The notes below the pieces were generated by a model. It was not told where the DNA came from and did no database searches. It worked only from the letters and a program-made list of their open reading frames with translations. The position numbers were made by a program, and so were the translations under genes. Positions 37,044 through 46,666 of a stretch of DNA of 64,000 nucleotides are shown here, piece by piece. The stretch comes from Shewanella intestini (GTDB lineage: Bacteria; Pseudomonadota; Gammaproteobacteria; Enterobacterales; Shewanellaceae). Every line of letters starts with the position of its first letter. Position 1 is the first letter of the stretch. The stretch spans positions 41,339-105,338 of the forward strand of contig NZ_JAAIKR010000017.1 of NCBI RefSeq assembly GCF_018221465.1, written 5' to 3'.

Positions 37044-38072
37044 ATGAAAAAAACATTATTATCAATGACTATTTTTGGTCTTCTATCAGCAACTTCATAT
37101 AATGCATTAGCTGATTCACCACAAATATACGGCCGCTTTGATATGGCACTAACCCATTCAGAAAATGGCGTTACTACCCAAAATCAAAAGTCTGGTACCA
37201 TTCTTGAAAATAACTTTTCAAGATTGGGTATCCATGGCAGCGAGGCAATAACTGACAATATTGAGCTGCTCTATCGCGCTGAATTTGAAGTTGATTCAGC
37301 GACCAATGAAGGTAGCAGCGAAGTATTCAAAGCAAGAAGCACCTATTTAGGGGTGAAAAGTGATTTAGGTACTCTAATAGTTGGTCGAAATGACACCGTA
37401 ATGAAAAGCTCTAAAGGAACAGCAGAAGCTTTTGCACTAACTAACGCAGCTTATAATCGTATGATTGCCGGTCAAGATCGTAAAGCAGATGGCGTAACGT
37501 ATTACTCACCTAAAATAGCTGACTTAGTTTCAGTTAACGCGACCTATTTAATGGATGATAATTACGAAGATTCAGACGAACAGCAATACGCAGTTAGCAT
37601 CGTCGCTGGCGACAAAAAAATGAAAAAACAATCATTTTATCTTGCCGCTGCCTATAACACTATTGGTGGCGTAGATGCCTACAGAGGAGTTGCACAATAC
37701 AAAATCGGCAACCTAAAATTAGGTGGTTTATTTCAAAATACCGAAAGTCAAACCTACAATGAAAAAGAAGGTAATTCTTACTTTTTCAGCGCGGTATATA
37801 ACTTAAACGGTGTCAACCTAAAGGCTGAAATTGGTAAAGATAAAGCAGGCTTTGGTAAATACCTCAAAAATAGTACAAGCGATTACAAGAATGCCACTGA
37901 TGTTGACATAACCTCATTGGTAGTCGGTGCTGATTACCGTTTAGCAAAATCAACTCTTCTATACACTCACTATGCTAGATATGAAGGTGAATTTCGCGTT
38001 AAAAATGCAGGCCCTGTCATTGATTTAGACGAAGATAATATTGTTACTGTTGGTGTTAGATACGACTTTTAA
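37044..38072 (+). CDS. Gram-negative porin (trimeric beta-barrel type)
   Basis: A 342-residue outer-membrane porin with a signal peptide (MKKTLLSMTIFGLLSATSYNALA) and a mature start SPQIYGRFDMAL typical of proteobacterial general porins. Alternating hydrophobic strands run throughout, with the family motifs SRLGIHGSEAITDNIELLYRAEFE and TYLGVKSDLGTLIVGRNDT. The last residue is phenylalanine (GVRYDF), the signal for barrel assembly. It faces away from the flavocytochrome gene and is followed by a LysR regulator and a permease, which suggests it brings the same substrate across the outer membrane. Confidence 0.92.
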   Translation: MKKTLLSMTIFGLLSATSYNALADSPQIYGRFDMALTHSENGVTTQNQKSGTILENNFSRLGIHGSEAITDNIELLYRAEFEVDSATNEGSSEVFKARSTYLGVKSDLGTLIVGRNDTVMKSSKGTAEAFALTNAAYNRMIAGQDRKADGVTYYSPKIADLVSVNATYLMDDNYEDSDEQQYAVSIVAGDKKMKKQSFYLAAAYNTIGGVDAYRGVAQYKIGNLKLGGLFQNTESQTYNEKEGNSYFFSAVYNLNGVNLKAEIGKDKAGFGKYLKNSTSDYKNATDVDITSLVVGADYRLAKSTLLYTHYARYEGEFRVKNAGPVIDLDEDNIVTVGVRYDF

Positions 38073-38095
38073 GACGTAATAACAACAGTTTTCAC

Positions 38096-38131
38096 AGCGT
38101 TAGTGTAAACTTTTATGCTAACGCTTTTTTG
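38096..38131 (+). terminator. Terminator after the porin gene
   Basis: An eight-base-pair stem (AGCGTTAG / CTAACGCT) is followed by TTTTTT. It separates the highly expressed porin transcript from the LysR gene, so the regulator is probably transcribed from its own promoter. Confidence 0.85.
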
Positions 38132-38253
38132 TCATATTTAATTGTTAAAATTTGAACAAGGTTACAAAAAAAAACATGCGAATGTTTGATTTTGTGATGT
38201 TTTTTTATGACTCAGTTATAATTAACAAAATCTATTTTATCGACATTGTGTAA

Positions 38254-39150
38254 ATGAAAATTACGCTTAAACAGTTAACCATTTTTAAAGCTATCCACAG
38301 CAAAGGACAAATATCAAAAGCAGCGCAAATGTTGCACATGTCGGTTCCAGCTGTAAGCATGGCACTCAAAGAACTCGAAAGTTCCCTTGGTACACGGTTA
38401 TTTGAACGCAGTAGTAATGGATTAAAAATCAATGACAATGGCGAAGTGATATTACCTTATGCCAATGAAATGATTTCAAAAGGAACACAGTTAGAGCAAA
38501 TGTTTGCTGAGCGTAATGCTGTTGGTGGCACAATTAAAGTGGGCAGTAGCAAAACCGCAGGCAACTATGTTTTGTCTCGAAAAATTCCGCAATTTAAAAA
38601 ACTAAACCCACTAGTCGATATTAAATTGGTTATTAATAACAGTTTAACTATTGAAAAAATGGTCTCTGAAAAAGAATTAGATTTAGGCTTCGTTGATGCA
38701 AAACCTGGACTAAATAATTTAATGTATAATGAATGGATAAAAGATAAAATTTGTCTTGTTACTGGCTGTAATAATCCACTTGTGAGTGAAGATATTACAG
38801 CGGAATTATTATCTAAACAATTATGGGTACTAGATAGCACCATGTCAGCATCTAGATTGCGTAATACCCAACTGTTAAGAAGTGCAAAAATTAAGATTCA
38901 TCACGAACTTTCGATGAACACTATGGGTGCAATTAAACGTGCAATTGGTACTGGGATTGGCGTCAGTGTTATGCCTTACTTAGCGGTAAAAGAAGAAATC
39001 AGCCGAGGTGAAATTGTAGAATTACAATTACCTGAGTGGAATTTTCAACGCAGATACTGGTCTATTTCCCGCAAAGACGAACAAGCGTCTGACATTATCG
39101 ATAAATTTATTACATTCTGTAATATAGATGAAACCGTAAATACCCAATGA
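38254..39150 (+). CDS. LysR-family regulator of the flavocytochrome cassette (inferred)
   Basis: A 298-residue LysR-type regulator. The winged helix-turn-helix is at residues 3-60 (LKQLTIFKAIHSKGQISKAAQML...AVSMALKELE), and the effector domain from about residue 90 opens with GGTIKVGSSKTAGNYVL, a pattern seen in the CysB-like/CbbR group. The gene overlaps the DUF819 permease by four bases (ATGA), so regulator and transporter are translationally coupled. By position it most likely controls the flavocytochrome, the porin and the permease in response to their substrate; this is inference. S. frigidimarina has a described iron-induced flavocytochrome locus with an outer-membrane, a transporter and a LysR gene. 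Confidence 0.87.
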   Translation: MKITLKQLTIFKAIHSKGQISKAAQMLHMSVPAVSMALKELESSLGTRLFERSSNGLKINDNGEVILPYANEMISKGTQLEQMFAERNAVGGTIKVGSSKTAGNYVLSRKIPQFKKLNPLVDIKLVINNSLTIEKMVSEKELDLGFVDAKPGLNNLMYNEWIKDKICLVTGCNNPLVSEDITAELLSKQLWVLDSTMSASRLRNTQLLRSAKIKIHHELSMNTMGAIKRAIGTGIGVSVMPYLAVKEEISRGEIVELQLPEWNFQRRYWSISRKDEQASDIIDKFITFCNIDETVNTQ

Positions 39151-40376
39151 TCAATCAAGACCCCATTATTTTTAGTGTATTATGTTTAGTCATTCTTTTT
39201 ATATTATACGCCAGCAAATTACCCACGCCATGGGTTAAAAAGGTATTTAGTATATTCCCTACAATGGTTCTTTGTTACATCATTCCTTCATTATTAAACT
39301 CCTTGGGAATTATTGACAGTCAAAATAGTGCACTTTCAGTTTTTTCTTCTAATTATTTAATGCCAGCATGCTTAACGTTGTTAATTATTGGGGTTGATTT
39401 AAAGTCCATATTACAACTAAGCCCTAAGATCATAATATTGTTCATTATGGGCAGCTTTGGGGTATTGCTTGGTGGCCCTATTACTCTGTGGATAATCTCA
39501 TGTATCAGCCCAGACTCAGTTGCATGGAGTGGAACGAATTCGGCATGGCGAGGCATGGCTACGCTAGCCGGCAATTGGATTGGAGGTACCGCCAATCAGT
39601 TATCGATGAAAGATATTTTCAATGTAGAAAACAATATTTTTACGATTATGATTTCAGTAAACGTTGTTTTTTCAGCGATTTGGATGACATTTTTACTTTT
39701 TTTAGCCAAGCATGCCAATGCCATTGATAAAAAAATAAATGCTAACACTATTAATGTCACCAACTTGATTAAAAGTGAACAACACACACACCTTCCTATC
39801 TCAGTAGTTCAATGGCGAGCTTACGCACTGATGTTTTTGATTGCCGTTGTAGTAACGACATTAGCTCATTATATTTCAAATCACATTGCACCTTTTATTG
39901 GTACACATTACCCACAATGGGACAAATTTAGTTTATCGTCTAAATTTTTCTGGTTAGTTATAAGCGTAACTACCCTCTCTTTATTATTAGCCAATACGCG
40001 TGTGCGCCAGTTAGAGAAAGCGGGGACAACAAAAGTTGCAAGCGGGTTACTGTATTTTATAATCGCGAATATGGGGTTACAAATGGATTTGACCACCATT
40101 AATCATTTTCCCATTTACTTTTTTATTGGATTTATTTGGTTATCGATACATGGTTTGTTTGTATTAATTACGGGCTTATTCATCCGTGCACCTGTGGCCT
40201 ACATGGCATTAAGCAGTCAATGTTGTATTGGTGGTGCAGCTTCTGCGCCTGTTGTCGCCATGGCGTTTCATCGATCACTTACACCGATTGCTATTTTGTT
40301 ATCTGTCTTTGGCTATGCTTGGGCAACTTATATGGCGTGGCTATGTGCAGCATTAATGCAAGGCGTTACACCTTAA
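39147..40376 (+). CDS. DUF819 family membrane permease
   Basis: A 409-residue polytopic inner-membrane protein with about ten to twelve hydrophobic segments. The motif WRGMATLAGNWIGGTANQL (about residues 132-150) and a second related half with CCIGGAASAPVVAMAFHRSL near the end are characteristic of DUF819 (YjcL-like) permeases. No substrate is established for the family. Coupling with a LysR regulator and neighbouring a flavocytochrome and porin suggests transport of an organic acid used as electron acceptor, or export of its reduced product; this is inference. Confidence 0.8.
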   Translation: MINQDPIIFSVLCLVILFILYASKLPTPWVKKVFSIFPTMVLCYIIPSLLNSLGIIDSQNSALSVFSSNYLMPACLTLLIIGVDLKSILQLSPKIIILFIMGSFGVLLGGPITLWIISCISPDSVAWSGTNSAWRGMATLAGNWIGGTANQLSMKDIFNVENNIFTIMISVNVVFSAIWMTFLLFLAKHANAIDKKINANTINVTNLIKSEQHTHLPISVVQWRAYALMFLIAVVVTTLAHYISNHIAPFIGTHYPQWDKFSLSSKFFWLVISVTTLSLLLANTRVRQLEKAGTTKVASGLLYFIIANMGLQMDLTTINHFPIYFFIGFIWLSIHGLFVLITGLFIRAPVAYMALSSQCCIGGAASAPVVAMAFHRSLTPIAILLSVFGYAWATYMAWLCAALMQGVTP

Positions 40377-40483
40377 TTTTAAAATTGAGCGTTTATAGTT
40401 TTATATAACGTATTTATTAATGATCGCAATCAAAATGCAGCCTATCATCTTAAGATTTACTCACTAAGTTAGAATATTAGCGC

Positions 40484-41359
40484 CTAGTTTACTGCCAATA
40501 AAATAGTGCTCACCATTTTTTTATCTTGATTAATACCGCATCGTTCTATCACTAATGGAATATCAGCTAATTGGTAACCTTCACGCTCAAGGTAAACACC
40601 ATAGAGAAATTTAATTTTATCCTCAAGCCCGATATCACAGCCTCTATGGGGTAGTTGTAGCATTTTACACTTTGGTAAGGTTGTCACATAAAAGTGCTCA
40701 GAAGCAGCAATGCTTGCGGTTAAAGCATCATATTGAGCATCATTCAACACCGCTGTTATTTCAACATCAACGTTACTATTAGGCTCGGTATCTAAACTTT
40801 TCATTAAATGAAAAGAGCGGCTCATTTGGTGATTGATATGATGATGTTCTTGCCATGCAGTCAATGCATTAATTGTTTGCGATAAGTACTGTTTCTCACC
40901 TTGATGACGAATTGCAATTAAGCGTTGACTTCTGAACTCTATAATCTGGATATCATTACTAAAGTCTTGTACGTTGTTTAATCCTTTAGCAAGCGTATTC
41001 AGTGGTTGCTGACGACTAAAGAAATTCCCCCAGTCAGGCTTTACTCTAAAATCATAAACTGTTTGACCGATTGCATTGAAAAAAGCTTGTTCAAACTCCA
41101 TTGATTGACCAAAACCTGCCTGATGTGAAATATCTTCGATTGATACTCGGGTTTCAAAAGCCAATTTTTGCGCACAATCAAGCATTTTCAATATCGTAAA
41201 ATAACTGTCTATGTTTGTATGAAACAAGGCACTAAAAGCCACTTCAAACTGCTGCAATGGAATAGAAGTTAGTTGCGATAACAAATCAATATCAAGTGGT
41301 TTTTCTAAGTTTTGCTCAAGATAATCGAGTGCAATTTCAAAATTTTTTAATAATGTCAT
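40484..41359 (-). CDS. AraC-family regulator with GyrI-like ligand domain
   Basis: A 291-residue protein. The N-terminal AraC-type double helix-turn-helix (residues 5-105) includes the second-motif segment VSIEDISHQAGFGQSMEFEQAFFNAIGQTVYDFR, and a C-terminal GyrI/SOUL-like effector domain begins near residue 135 (IQIIEFRSQRLIAIRHQGEKQ). This is the architecture of Rob/SoxS-type and BmrR-like effector sensors, but the first helix-turn-helix is quite divergent. No adjacent target gene; the ligand is unknown. Confidence 0.83.
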   Translation of the reverse strand: MTLLKNFEIALDYLEQNLEKPLDIDLLSQLTSIPLQQFEVAFSALFHTNIDSYFTILKMLDCAQKLAFETRVSIEDISHQAGFGQSMEFEQAFFNAIGQTVYDFRVKPDWGNFFSRQQPLNTLAKGLNNVQDFSNDIQIIEFRSQRLIAIRHQGEKQYLSQTINALTAWQEHHHINHQMSRSFHLMKSLDTEPNSNVDVEITAVLNDAQYDALTASIAASEHFYVTTLPKCKMLQLPHRGCDIGLEDKIKFLYGVYLEREGYQLADIPLVIERCGINQDKKMVSTILLAVN

Positions 41360-41526
41360 TTCAATTCCATTGGCAAGAAATACGCAACTAAAATAAAGGT
41401 TTACCCTTTACAGTATAAATGAAAGCCGGCAAGGGTTTAATTCAATCCCACGAGGCAAACGTCCAGTCTCTTATTAAATACCTAATGCACTAACTGCATG
41501 AGTGAAAACATATCGTGCGACTAAAA

Positions 41527-41564
41527 ATAAAAAAGCCCCCAAACCTTGTTAGATTTGAGGGCTT
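41527..41564 (-). terminator. ppiD terminator
   Basis: An 11-base-pair stem (AAGCCCTCAAA pairing with TTTGGGGGCTT, one G-U pair) is followed by TTTTTT on the leftward strand, just past the ppiD stop. Confidence 0.88.
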
Positions 41565-41578
41565 AATAAGTGTGTTAA

Positions 41579-43447
41579 CTATTCAGCTACTGGATACTCA
41601 ATTTTACCCTGTACTTTCAATACATTAATCACTGCACGGTAATTTGCTTCACTGTATTGTGAGCTTAAACGCTGCTTAAGCGACGCTAACGTATCAGCTT
41701 CAATGTTAGTTGCTTTATTGACACCATCAAGTACAACAATCGCGTAGCCTTGAGCAAGTTTTGCCGTATCAATAGAGACTTTGCTATCAGATGGTACAGG
41801 CATCTTAAAGGCTTTTTCAACAATCGCAGGGTCGGTATCTTGCGTTAAACGAGCAAGTGCTTTAACCGTTGTTAATTCTGCATCTATTGTGTCATCGGCT
41901 TTTAATTTGGCCATATATTCCGTGGCTTTAACACGAGCAACATCGTTAGCTTTATCTTGTTTAAGGCGATTAACAATTGCGTCTTTTACATCCGCAAAGT
42001 CCATTGTACCCGCTGGTTTATGTGATTTTAATCTAACAACAACCACGTGATTACCACCAAGTTCAATCACGTCACTGTTCATGCCTTCTTCAATAACTTG
42101 CTCTGAGAATGCCGCACGAACGAAGTCTGGCGTATTAAATTGTTGTGGTACATTATTGCGAGAAAACATTGCAGTGGTTTTCACTGGCACGTTAACCGCT
42201 TCTGACGTTTCAGTTAATGTGTCAGGAATTTCATAGCTGGTATCTGCAAGCTTGGACTGCAAGCTAAAGAAGGCATCAACCGCTTTCTTCTCTTTTAAGT
42301 CTTTTAAGATATCCGCTTTGGCATCAGCAAAGCTTTGAGCAACACTAGCTTGTACATCGAGTAGTTTGATCACATGGTAACCAAACTTGGTTTTAACAAC
42401 CTTAGATGTTTGGCCTTTTTCAAGTGAGAATAATGCGTCATCAAACTCTGGGTCCATTACACCTTTTTCAAACCAATCAAGTTGACCGCCGTTTTTACCA
42501 CTGAATTTATCATCAGATTCTGTTTCAGCAAGTTTGGCAAAGTCTTCACCATTGGCAAGTTTAGTTTCAATCGCATCAGCTTTCGCTTTTTCAGCACTGT
42601 CATCACCCGCAGCAGCTATTAGGATGTGCGCAGCTAAACGCTTCTCAGCAGTTTGGTATAGCGCTTTGTGTTCATCATAATAAGCTTTAGCTTCTTCTTC
42701 TGTAGCATCTTCTGTTGCCATATCAGCAGCATTTAATTCCACATACTCTAAGCTAACCATTTCAGGACTGTTAAATCTGGCTTTATTATTGTCAAAATAC
42801 GTTTTAGCTTCTTCATCAGACACTTTCGCATCGGCAACAAATGGCGTTGAATCTACAGTTAAATAGCGAATATCACGCGTTTGATTTTGTAATTTAGCAA
42901 TGTCTGTTGCTTCGCCATCGAGTACAAACTCACTGCCCACAACGGCCATCACTAATTGACGACGAGTCATGTCAGTACGCATCATGGTTCTGAAGTTTGC
43001 AGTTTGGTATCCAAGTTGACGCAGTACAGCTAAGTAACGCTCGTTATCAAACTTACCATCAGTTTGAAACGCTTGCTCAGCAAATATGGCCTTTTTAATT
43101 TGGTCATCTGAAACGCGTAGACCTAAATCAACTGCAGCTTGATCGATAAGTTTATCGGAAACCATACGTTCAAGAACGCTTTTTTTAATGCCATTCATGT
43201 AATTTTCATCAGCACTAAGGGTGTCAAACATTTCACCAAACTGTTGTTTTAAGCGTCCTTTTTCATTTTGAAAAGCTTGCTCTAATTGTTCGTTGGTAAT
43301 GTTGTCGCCATTGACGATAGCTGCTGGAGTACCAGTGTTTGTACCTAAATAGCTACTCACACCAGCAAAAGCAAATGAAAGGATCACAAGTACTAAAATG
43401 GTCTTAGCGATAACACCTTGTGAGCCTTCACGAATTTTTTCTAACAT
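41579..43447 (-). CDS. ppiD: Peptidyl-prolyl isomerase/periplasmic chaperone PpiD
   Basis: A 622-residue inner-membrane-anchored periplasmic folding factor. A single N-terminal helix (GVIAKTILVLVILSFAFAGV) precedes a SurA-like N domain, then a parvulin domain (about residues 265-360) with AHILIAA, GGQLDWFEKGVMDPEFDDALFSLEKG and TKFGYHVIKLLD motifs, and a helical C domain. PpiD associates with the SecYEG exit and helps newly translocated proteins. It is downstream of hupB, the same order as in E. coli, but separated by two hairpins. Confidence 0.95.
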   Translation of the reverse strand: MLEKIREGSQGVIAKTILVLVILSFAFAGVSSYLGTNTGTPAAIVNGDNITNEQLEQAFQNEKGRLKQQFGEMFDTLSADENYMNGIKKSVLERMVSDKLIDQAAVDLGLRVSDDQIKKAIFAEQAFQTDGKFDNERYLAVLRQLGYQTANFRTMMRTDMTRRQLVMAVVGSEFVLDGEATDIAKLQNQTRDIRYLTVDSTPFVADAKVSDEEAKTYFDNNKARFNSPEMVSLEYVELNAADMATEDATEEEAKAYYDEHKALYQTAEKRLAAHILIAAAGDDSAEKAKADAIETKLANGEDFAKLAETESDDKFSGKNGGQLDWFEKGVMDPEFDDALFSLEKGQTSKVVKTKFGYHVIKLLDVQASVAQSFADAKADILKDLKEKKAVDAFFSLQSKLADTSYEIPDTLTETSEAVNVPVKTTAMFSRNNVPQQFNTPDFVRAAFSEQVIEEGMNSDVIELGGNHVVVVRLKSHKPAGTMDFADVKDAIVNRLKQDKANDVARVKATEYMAKLKADDTIDAELTTVKALARLTQDTDPAIVEKAFKMPVPSDSKVSIDTAKLAQGYAIVVLDGVNKATNIEADTLASLKQRLSSQYSEANYRAVINVLKVQGKIEYPVAE

Positions 43448-43479
43448 CTGAATTCTCGCTCGTTGCGATTAATAAAATA

Positions 43480-43515
43480 AAAAGACGCATCACTAATAGG
43501 ATGCGCCTTTTTTGT
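43480..43515 (-). terminator. Second hairpin between hupB and ppiD
   Basis: A hairpin (CGCATC / GATGCG with G-C extension) flanked by T-runs on both strands lies upstream of ppiD. With the hupB terminator it insulates ppiD from hupB transcription, implying that ppiD has its own promoter immediately downstream. Confidence 0.65.
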
Positions 43516-43588
43516 AATTTCAATGGAGTGATCAGATGCAATACTCAATGACCTAACACTCCTAAATACTCGAAAGTATTTCATCTCG

Positions 43589-43613
43589 TAAAAAGCACTG
43601 CATTTGCAGTGCT
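43589..43613 (-). terminator. hupB terminator
   Basis: A nine-base-pair perfect hairpin (AGCACTGCA / TGCAGTGCT, two-base loop) is followed on the leftward strand by TTTTTA. It lies about 40 bases past the hupB stop. Confidence 0.87.
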
Positions 43614-43653
43614 AGTTATTACGAATGCCTTACAAAGGCAACATTAACTATTC

Positions 43654-43926
43654 TTAGTTAACTGCGTCTTTTAACGCTTTGCCAGCTTTGAACGCAGGAA
43701 TGTTCGCAGCAGCAATTTTAATTTCTTTACCAGTTTGTGGATTACGTCCAGTACGCTCAGCGCGTTGACGAACTTCAAAAGTACCAAAACCAACTAGAGA
43801 AATTTTCTCGCCTTCTTTAAGGCCTTCAGTCACAGCAGCGATAAAAGAATCTAATGCGCGGCCAGCTGCAGCTTTAGAAATGTCAGCACCAGATGCGATT
43901 TTCTCGATTAGTTCAGATTTGTTCAT
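43654..43926 (-). CDS. hupB: DNA-binding protein HU-beta
   Basis: A 90-residue histone-like protein of the HU/IHF fold: [20 protein letters not shown] at the N terminus, [20 protein letters not shown] and [11 protein letters not shown] forming the DNA-gripping arm, and [14 protein letters not shown] at the end. HU dimers bend and compact DNA. It follows lon in the conserved clpX-lon-hupB-ppiD order. The HU-beta subtype is assigned by this position. Confidence 0.96.
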   Translation of the reverse strand: MNKSELIEKIASGADISKAAAGRALDSFIAAVTEGLKEGEKISLVGFGTFEVRQRAERTGRNPQTGKEIKIAAANIPAFKAGKALKDAVN

Positions 43927-44183
43927 GTCTTCCCCTTGAATGTTATTGTAGCGCCGTAACCTTTTCCGTGTTTAGAGCGGTCGGCGGAGGCTTTTTTAAA
44001 ACTTGGACAAGTATCCAAGTCAAATATGAAAACCAAAATGTAATTGGATACAGCTAGAAGCCAGATACCCCAAGGGCTTGGTGTGTCTGACTCTCCACAA
44101 ACCTAGGCTAACACAGGTCGGCCTTTTGTTAAGCCCTTTTTTTCAGTTTTTTTAGTCTCTGAAGCACTTTTTTCGCTATTTAG

Positions 44184-46535
44184 CTATTTTTTAACCACTT
44201 CAAAACCTTCAACAGGTCTTTCTAGCGCTAATTTAAGGACTTCGTCGACCCAACGTACTGGGTGAATTTGCAAATCAGCGATGACATTTGCTGGAATTTC
44301 TTCCAAATCACGCTCATTTTCTTTCGGTATCAATACTTGCTTAATACCGCCACGATGGGCTGCTAGCAGTTTTTCTTTTAAGCCACCAATCGGTAAAACT
44401 TCACCACGTAAGGTAATCTCACCCGTCATAGCAACATCGCTACGTACAGGATTCCCCGTTAAACTAGACACTAATGCGGTGCACATTGCTGCGCCAGCTG
44501 AAGGGCCGTCTTTTGGCGTAGCGCCTTCTGGAACATGTACGTGAATATCACGTTTTTCATAGAAGTCTGCATTAATACCTAATTGTTCAGCACGAGCACG
44601 AACAACGGTTAACGCTGCTTGAATAGACTCTTGCATCACATCACCAAGTGAACCGGTATAAGCCAGTTTACCTTTACCGGAAACGGATGTTGCTTCAATA
44701 GTAAGTAAATCGCCACCCACTTGGGTCCATGCTAAACCAGTCACTTGCCCGATTTGGTTATTTGACTCCGCTTTACCAAAGTCATGACGTTGAACACCAA
44801 GGAATGACTTTAAGTTATCTTGCGTCACTTCAACCGACTTAACGGTTTTGTCTAACAAGATTTGCTTAACCACTTTACGACAAATTTTAGATAGCTCTCG
44901 TTCAAGCGCACGCACACCAGCTTCGCGGGTGTAGTAACGAATAATGCCTAAAATAGCACTGTCATCAACGTGTATTTCTTTGGCTTTGAGTCCATTTCGT
45001 TCAATTTGTTTAGTCAACAAATGTTCTTTAGCAATGTTGAGCTTTTCATCTTCGGTATAACCCGATAAACGAATCACTTCCATGCGGTCTAATAGTGGAC
45101 CAGGAATATCCATTGAATTTGATGTTGCAACAAACATCACATCAGATAAGTCATAATCGACCTCTAGGTAATGATCATTAAATGTTGCATTTTGTTCAGG
45201 ATCTAAAACTTCAAGTAATGCCGATGATGGATCACCACGCATATCTGAACTCATTTTGTCGATTTCATCGAGCAAGAACAATGGGTTTTTCACACCCACT
45301 TTAGACATTTTTTGTATAACTTTGCCCGGCATAGAACCAATGTAGGTTCGACGATGACCACGAATTTCAGCCTCATCACGTACACCACCCAACGCAACAC
45401 GGACATACTTACGACCCGTTGCTTTGGCAATAGATTGCCCAAGTGATGTTTTACCAACACCTGGTGGCCCAACTAAGCATAGGATTGGTCCTTTAAGCTG
45501 TTTTACCCGGCTTTGAACTGCTAGGTACTCCAGAATCCGCTCTTTCACTTTATCTAAACCGTGATGGTCGGTATCAAGCACGTCTTGTGCCTTAGATAAA
45601 TCTCGTTTAATTTTAGAGCGTTGCTTCCAAGGCACTGATGTCATCCAGTCGACATAACTACGCACGACTGTGGCTTCTGCTGACATTGGTGACATCATTT
45701 TAAGCTTGTTGAGTTCAGCATTGGCTTTGTCCATCGCATCAGCAGGCATACCTGATTCTTCAATTTTCTTAGCAAGTACTTCAAATTCATCATGGCTTTC
45801 GTCAATATCGCCTAACTCTTTTTGAATGGCTTTCATTTGCTCATTCAAATAGTATTCGCGCTGACTCTTTTCCATTTGCTTTTTCACGCGTGTGCGAATG
45901 CGTTTCTCAACTTGTAGTAGGTCGATTTCCGCTTCCATCATTGCCATCAAATACTCTAGTCTTTCACCTACATTGACCATTTCAAGTACCGATTGCTTAT
46001 CTTCTATCTTCAGCGGCATATGGGCAGCCATTGTATCCGCCAGACGAGCAGCTTCTTCAATGCCGGTAAGCGATGTTAAGACTTCTGGTGGAATTTTTTT
46101 ATTTAGCTTAATGTAGCCTTCAAATTGCCCTATCGCACTGCGAACAAGTACTTCTTCTTCTTTGTCAGTCAGTGGCTTAGACTCTAAGTATTGTGCTGAG
46201 GAAACAAAATATTCTTCATCTTGGGTATATTGCTGGATTTTAGCGCGTTGTCCACCTTCAACTAAAACTTTCACGGTGCCATCTGGCAATTTTAATAGTT
46301 GTAAAATAGAAGCAACTGTTCCGATGTCAAAGATATCATCTTTGGTCGGCTCGTCGAGTTCAGCATCACGCTGAGCAACGAGTAAGATTTGCTTATCTTG
46401 TTCCATTGCCGACTCTAAACAACGGATAGATTTTTCCCTTCCGACAAATAGCGGGATAACCATATGGGGATAAACCACTACATCTCGAAGTGGTAATACG
46501 GGGAGTTCGATATTCGCTTCACGCTCTTGTGTCAT
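44184..46535 (-). CDS. lon: ATP-dependent protease Lon
   Basis: A 783-residue LonA protease. The N-terminal substrate-binding domain starts at [19 protein letters not shown]; the AAA+ module has Walker [11 protein letters not shown] and Walker [12 protein letters not shown]; the C-terminal protease domain has the Ser-Lys dyad in [10 protein letters not shown] and [16 protein letters not shown]. Lon degrades misfolded and regulatory proteins in the cytoplasm. It is downstream of clpX with its own sigma32-type promoter, so heat-shock control is expected. A 257-base gap to hupB follows. Confidence 0.98.
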   Translation of the reverse strand: MTQEREANIELPVLPLRDVVVYPHMVIPLFVGREKSIRCLESAMEQDKQILLVAQRDAELDEPTKDDIFDIGTVASILQLLKLPDGTVKVLVEGGQRAKIQQYTQDEEYFVSSAQYLESKPLTDKEEEVLVRSAIGQFEGYIKLNKKIPPEVLTSLTGIEEAARLADTMAAHMPLKIEDKQSVLEMVNVGERLEYLMAMMEAEIDLLQVEKRIRTRVKKQMEKSQREYYLNEQMKAIQKELGDIDESHDEFEVLAKKIEESGMPADAMDKANAELNKLKMMSPMSAEATVVRSYVDWMTSVPWKQRSKIKRDLSKAQDVLDTDHHGLDKVKERILEYLAVQSRVKQLKGPILCLVGPPGVGKTSLGQSIAKATGRKYVRVALGGVRDEAEIRGHRRTYIGSMPGKVIQKMSKVGVKNPLFLLDEIDKMSSDMRGDPSSALLEVLDPEQNATFNDHYLEVDYDLSDVMFVATSNSMDIPGPLLDRMEVIRLSGYTEDEKLNIAKEHLLTKQIERNGLKAKEIHVDDSAILGIIRYYTREAGVRALERELSKICRKVVKQILLDKTVKSVEVTQDNLKSFLGVQRHDFGKAESNNQIGQVTGLAWTQVGGDLLTIEATSVSGKGKLAYTGSLGDVMQESIQAALTVVRARAEQLGINADFYEKRDIHVHVPEGATPKDGPSAGAAMCTALVSSLTGNPVRSDVAMTGEITLRGEVLPIGGLKEKLLAAHRGGIKQVLIPKENERDLEEIPANVIADLQIHPVRWVDEVLKLALERPVEGFEVVKK

Positions 46536-46573
46536 GGCTCGATTCCGTTTAATGAAATAGACGTATAATGAGT

Positions 46574-46601
46574 ATATTGGGGTGATGACATCAGTTTCAA
46601 T
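46574..46601 (-). promoter_or_regulatory. Sigma32 (RpoH) heat-shock promoter of lon
   Basis: The leftward strand reads ATTGAAA, a 12-base spacer, then CCCCAATAT, close to the sigma32 consensus CTTGAAA-N11-16-CCCCATnT. It lies 39 bases before the lon start and after the clpX terminator, where the heat-shock promoter of lon is found in E. coli. Confidence 0.82.
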
Positions 46602-46612
46602 GGTTCTATACG

Positions 46613-46637
46613 AAAAAAGGAGCCCATTGGGCTCCTT
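46613..46637 (-). terminator. clpX terminator
   Basis: A ten-base-pair palindrome (AAGGAGCCCA / TGGGCTCCTT) followed on the leftward strand by TTTTTT, located about 30 bases past clpX and directly upstream of the lon promoter. Confidence 0.9.
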
Positions 46638-46666
46638 ATTTTTAAAACAGTCACTTAGATGGGCAA

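Noticed and set aside
44000-44183. Possible lon terminator or small RNA between lon and hupB
   Set aside because: A-rich and T-rich runs are present but no stable hairpin with a T-run was found on inspection.
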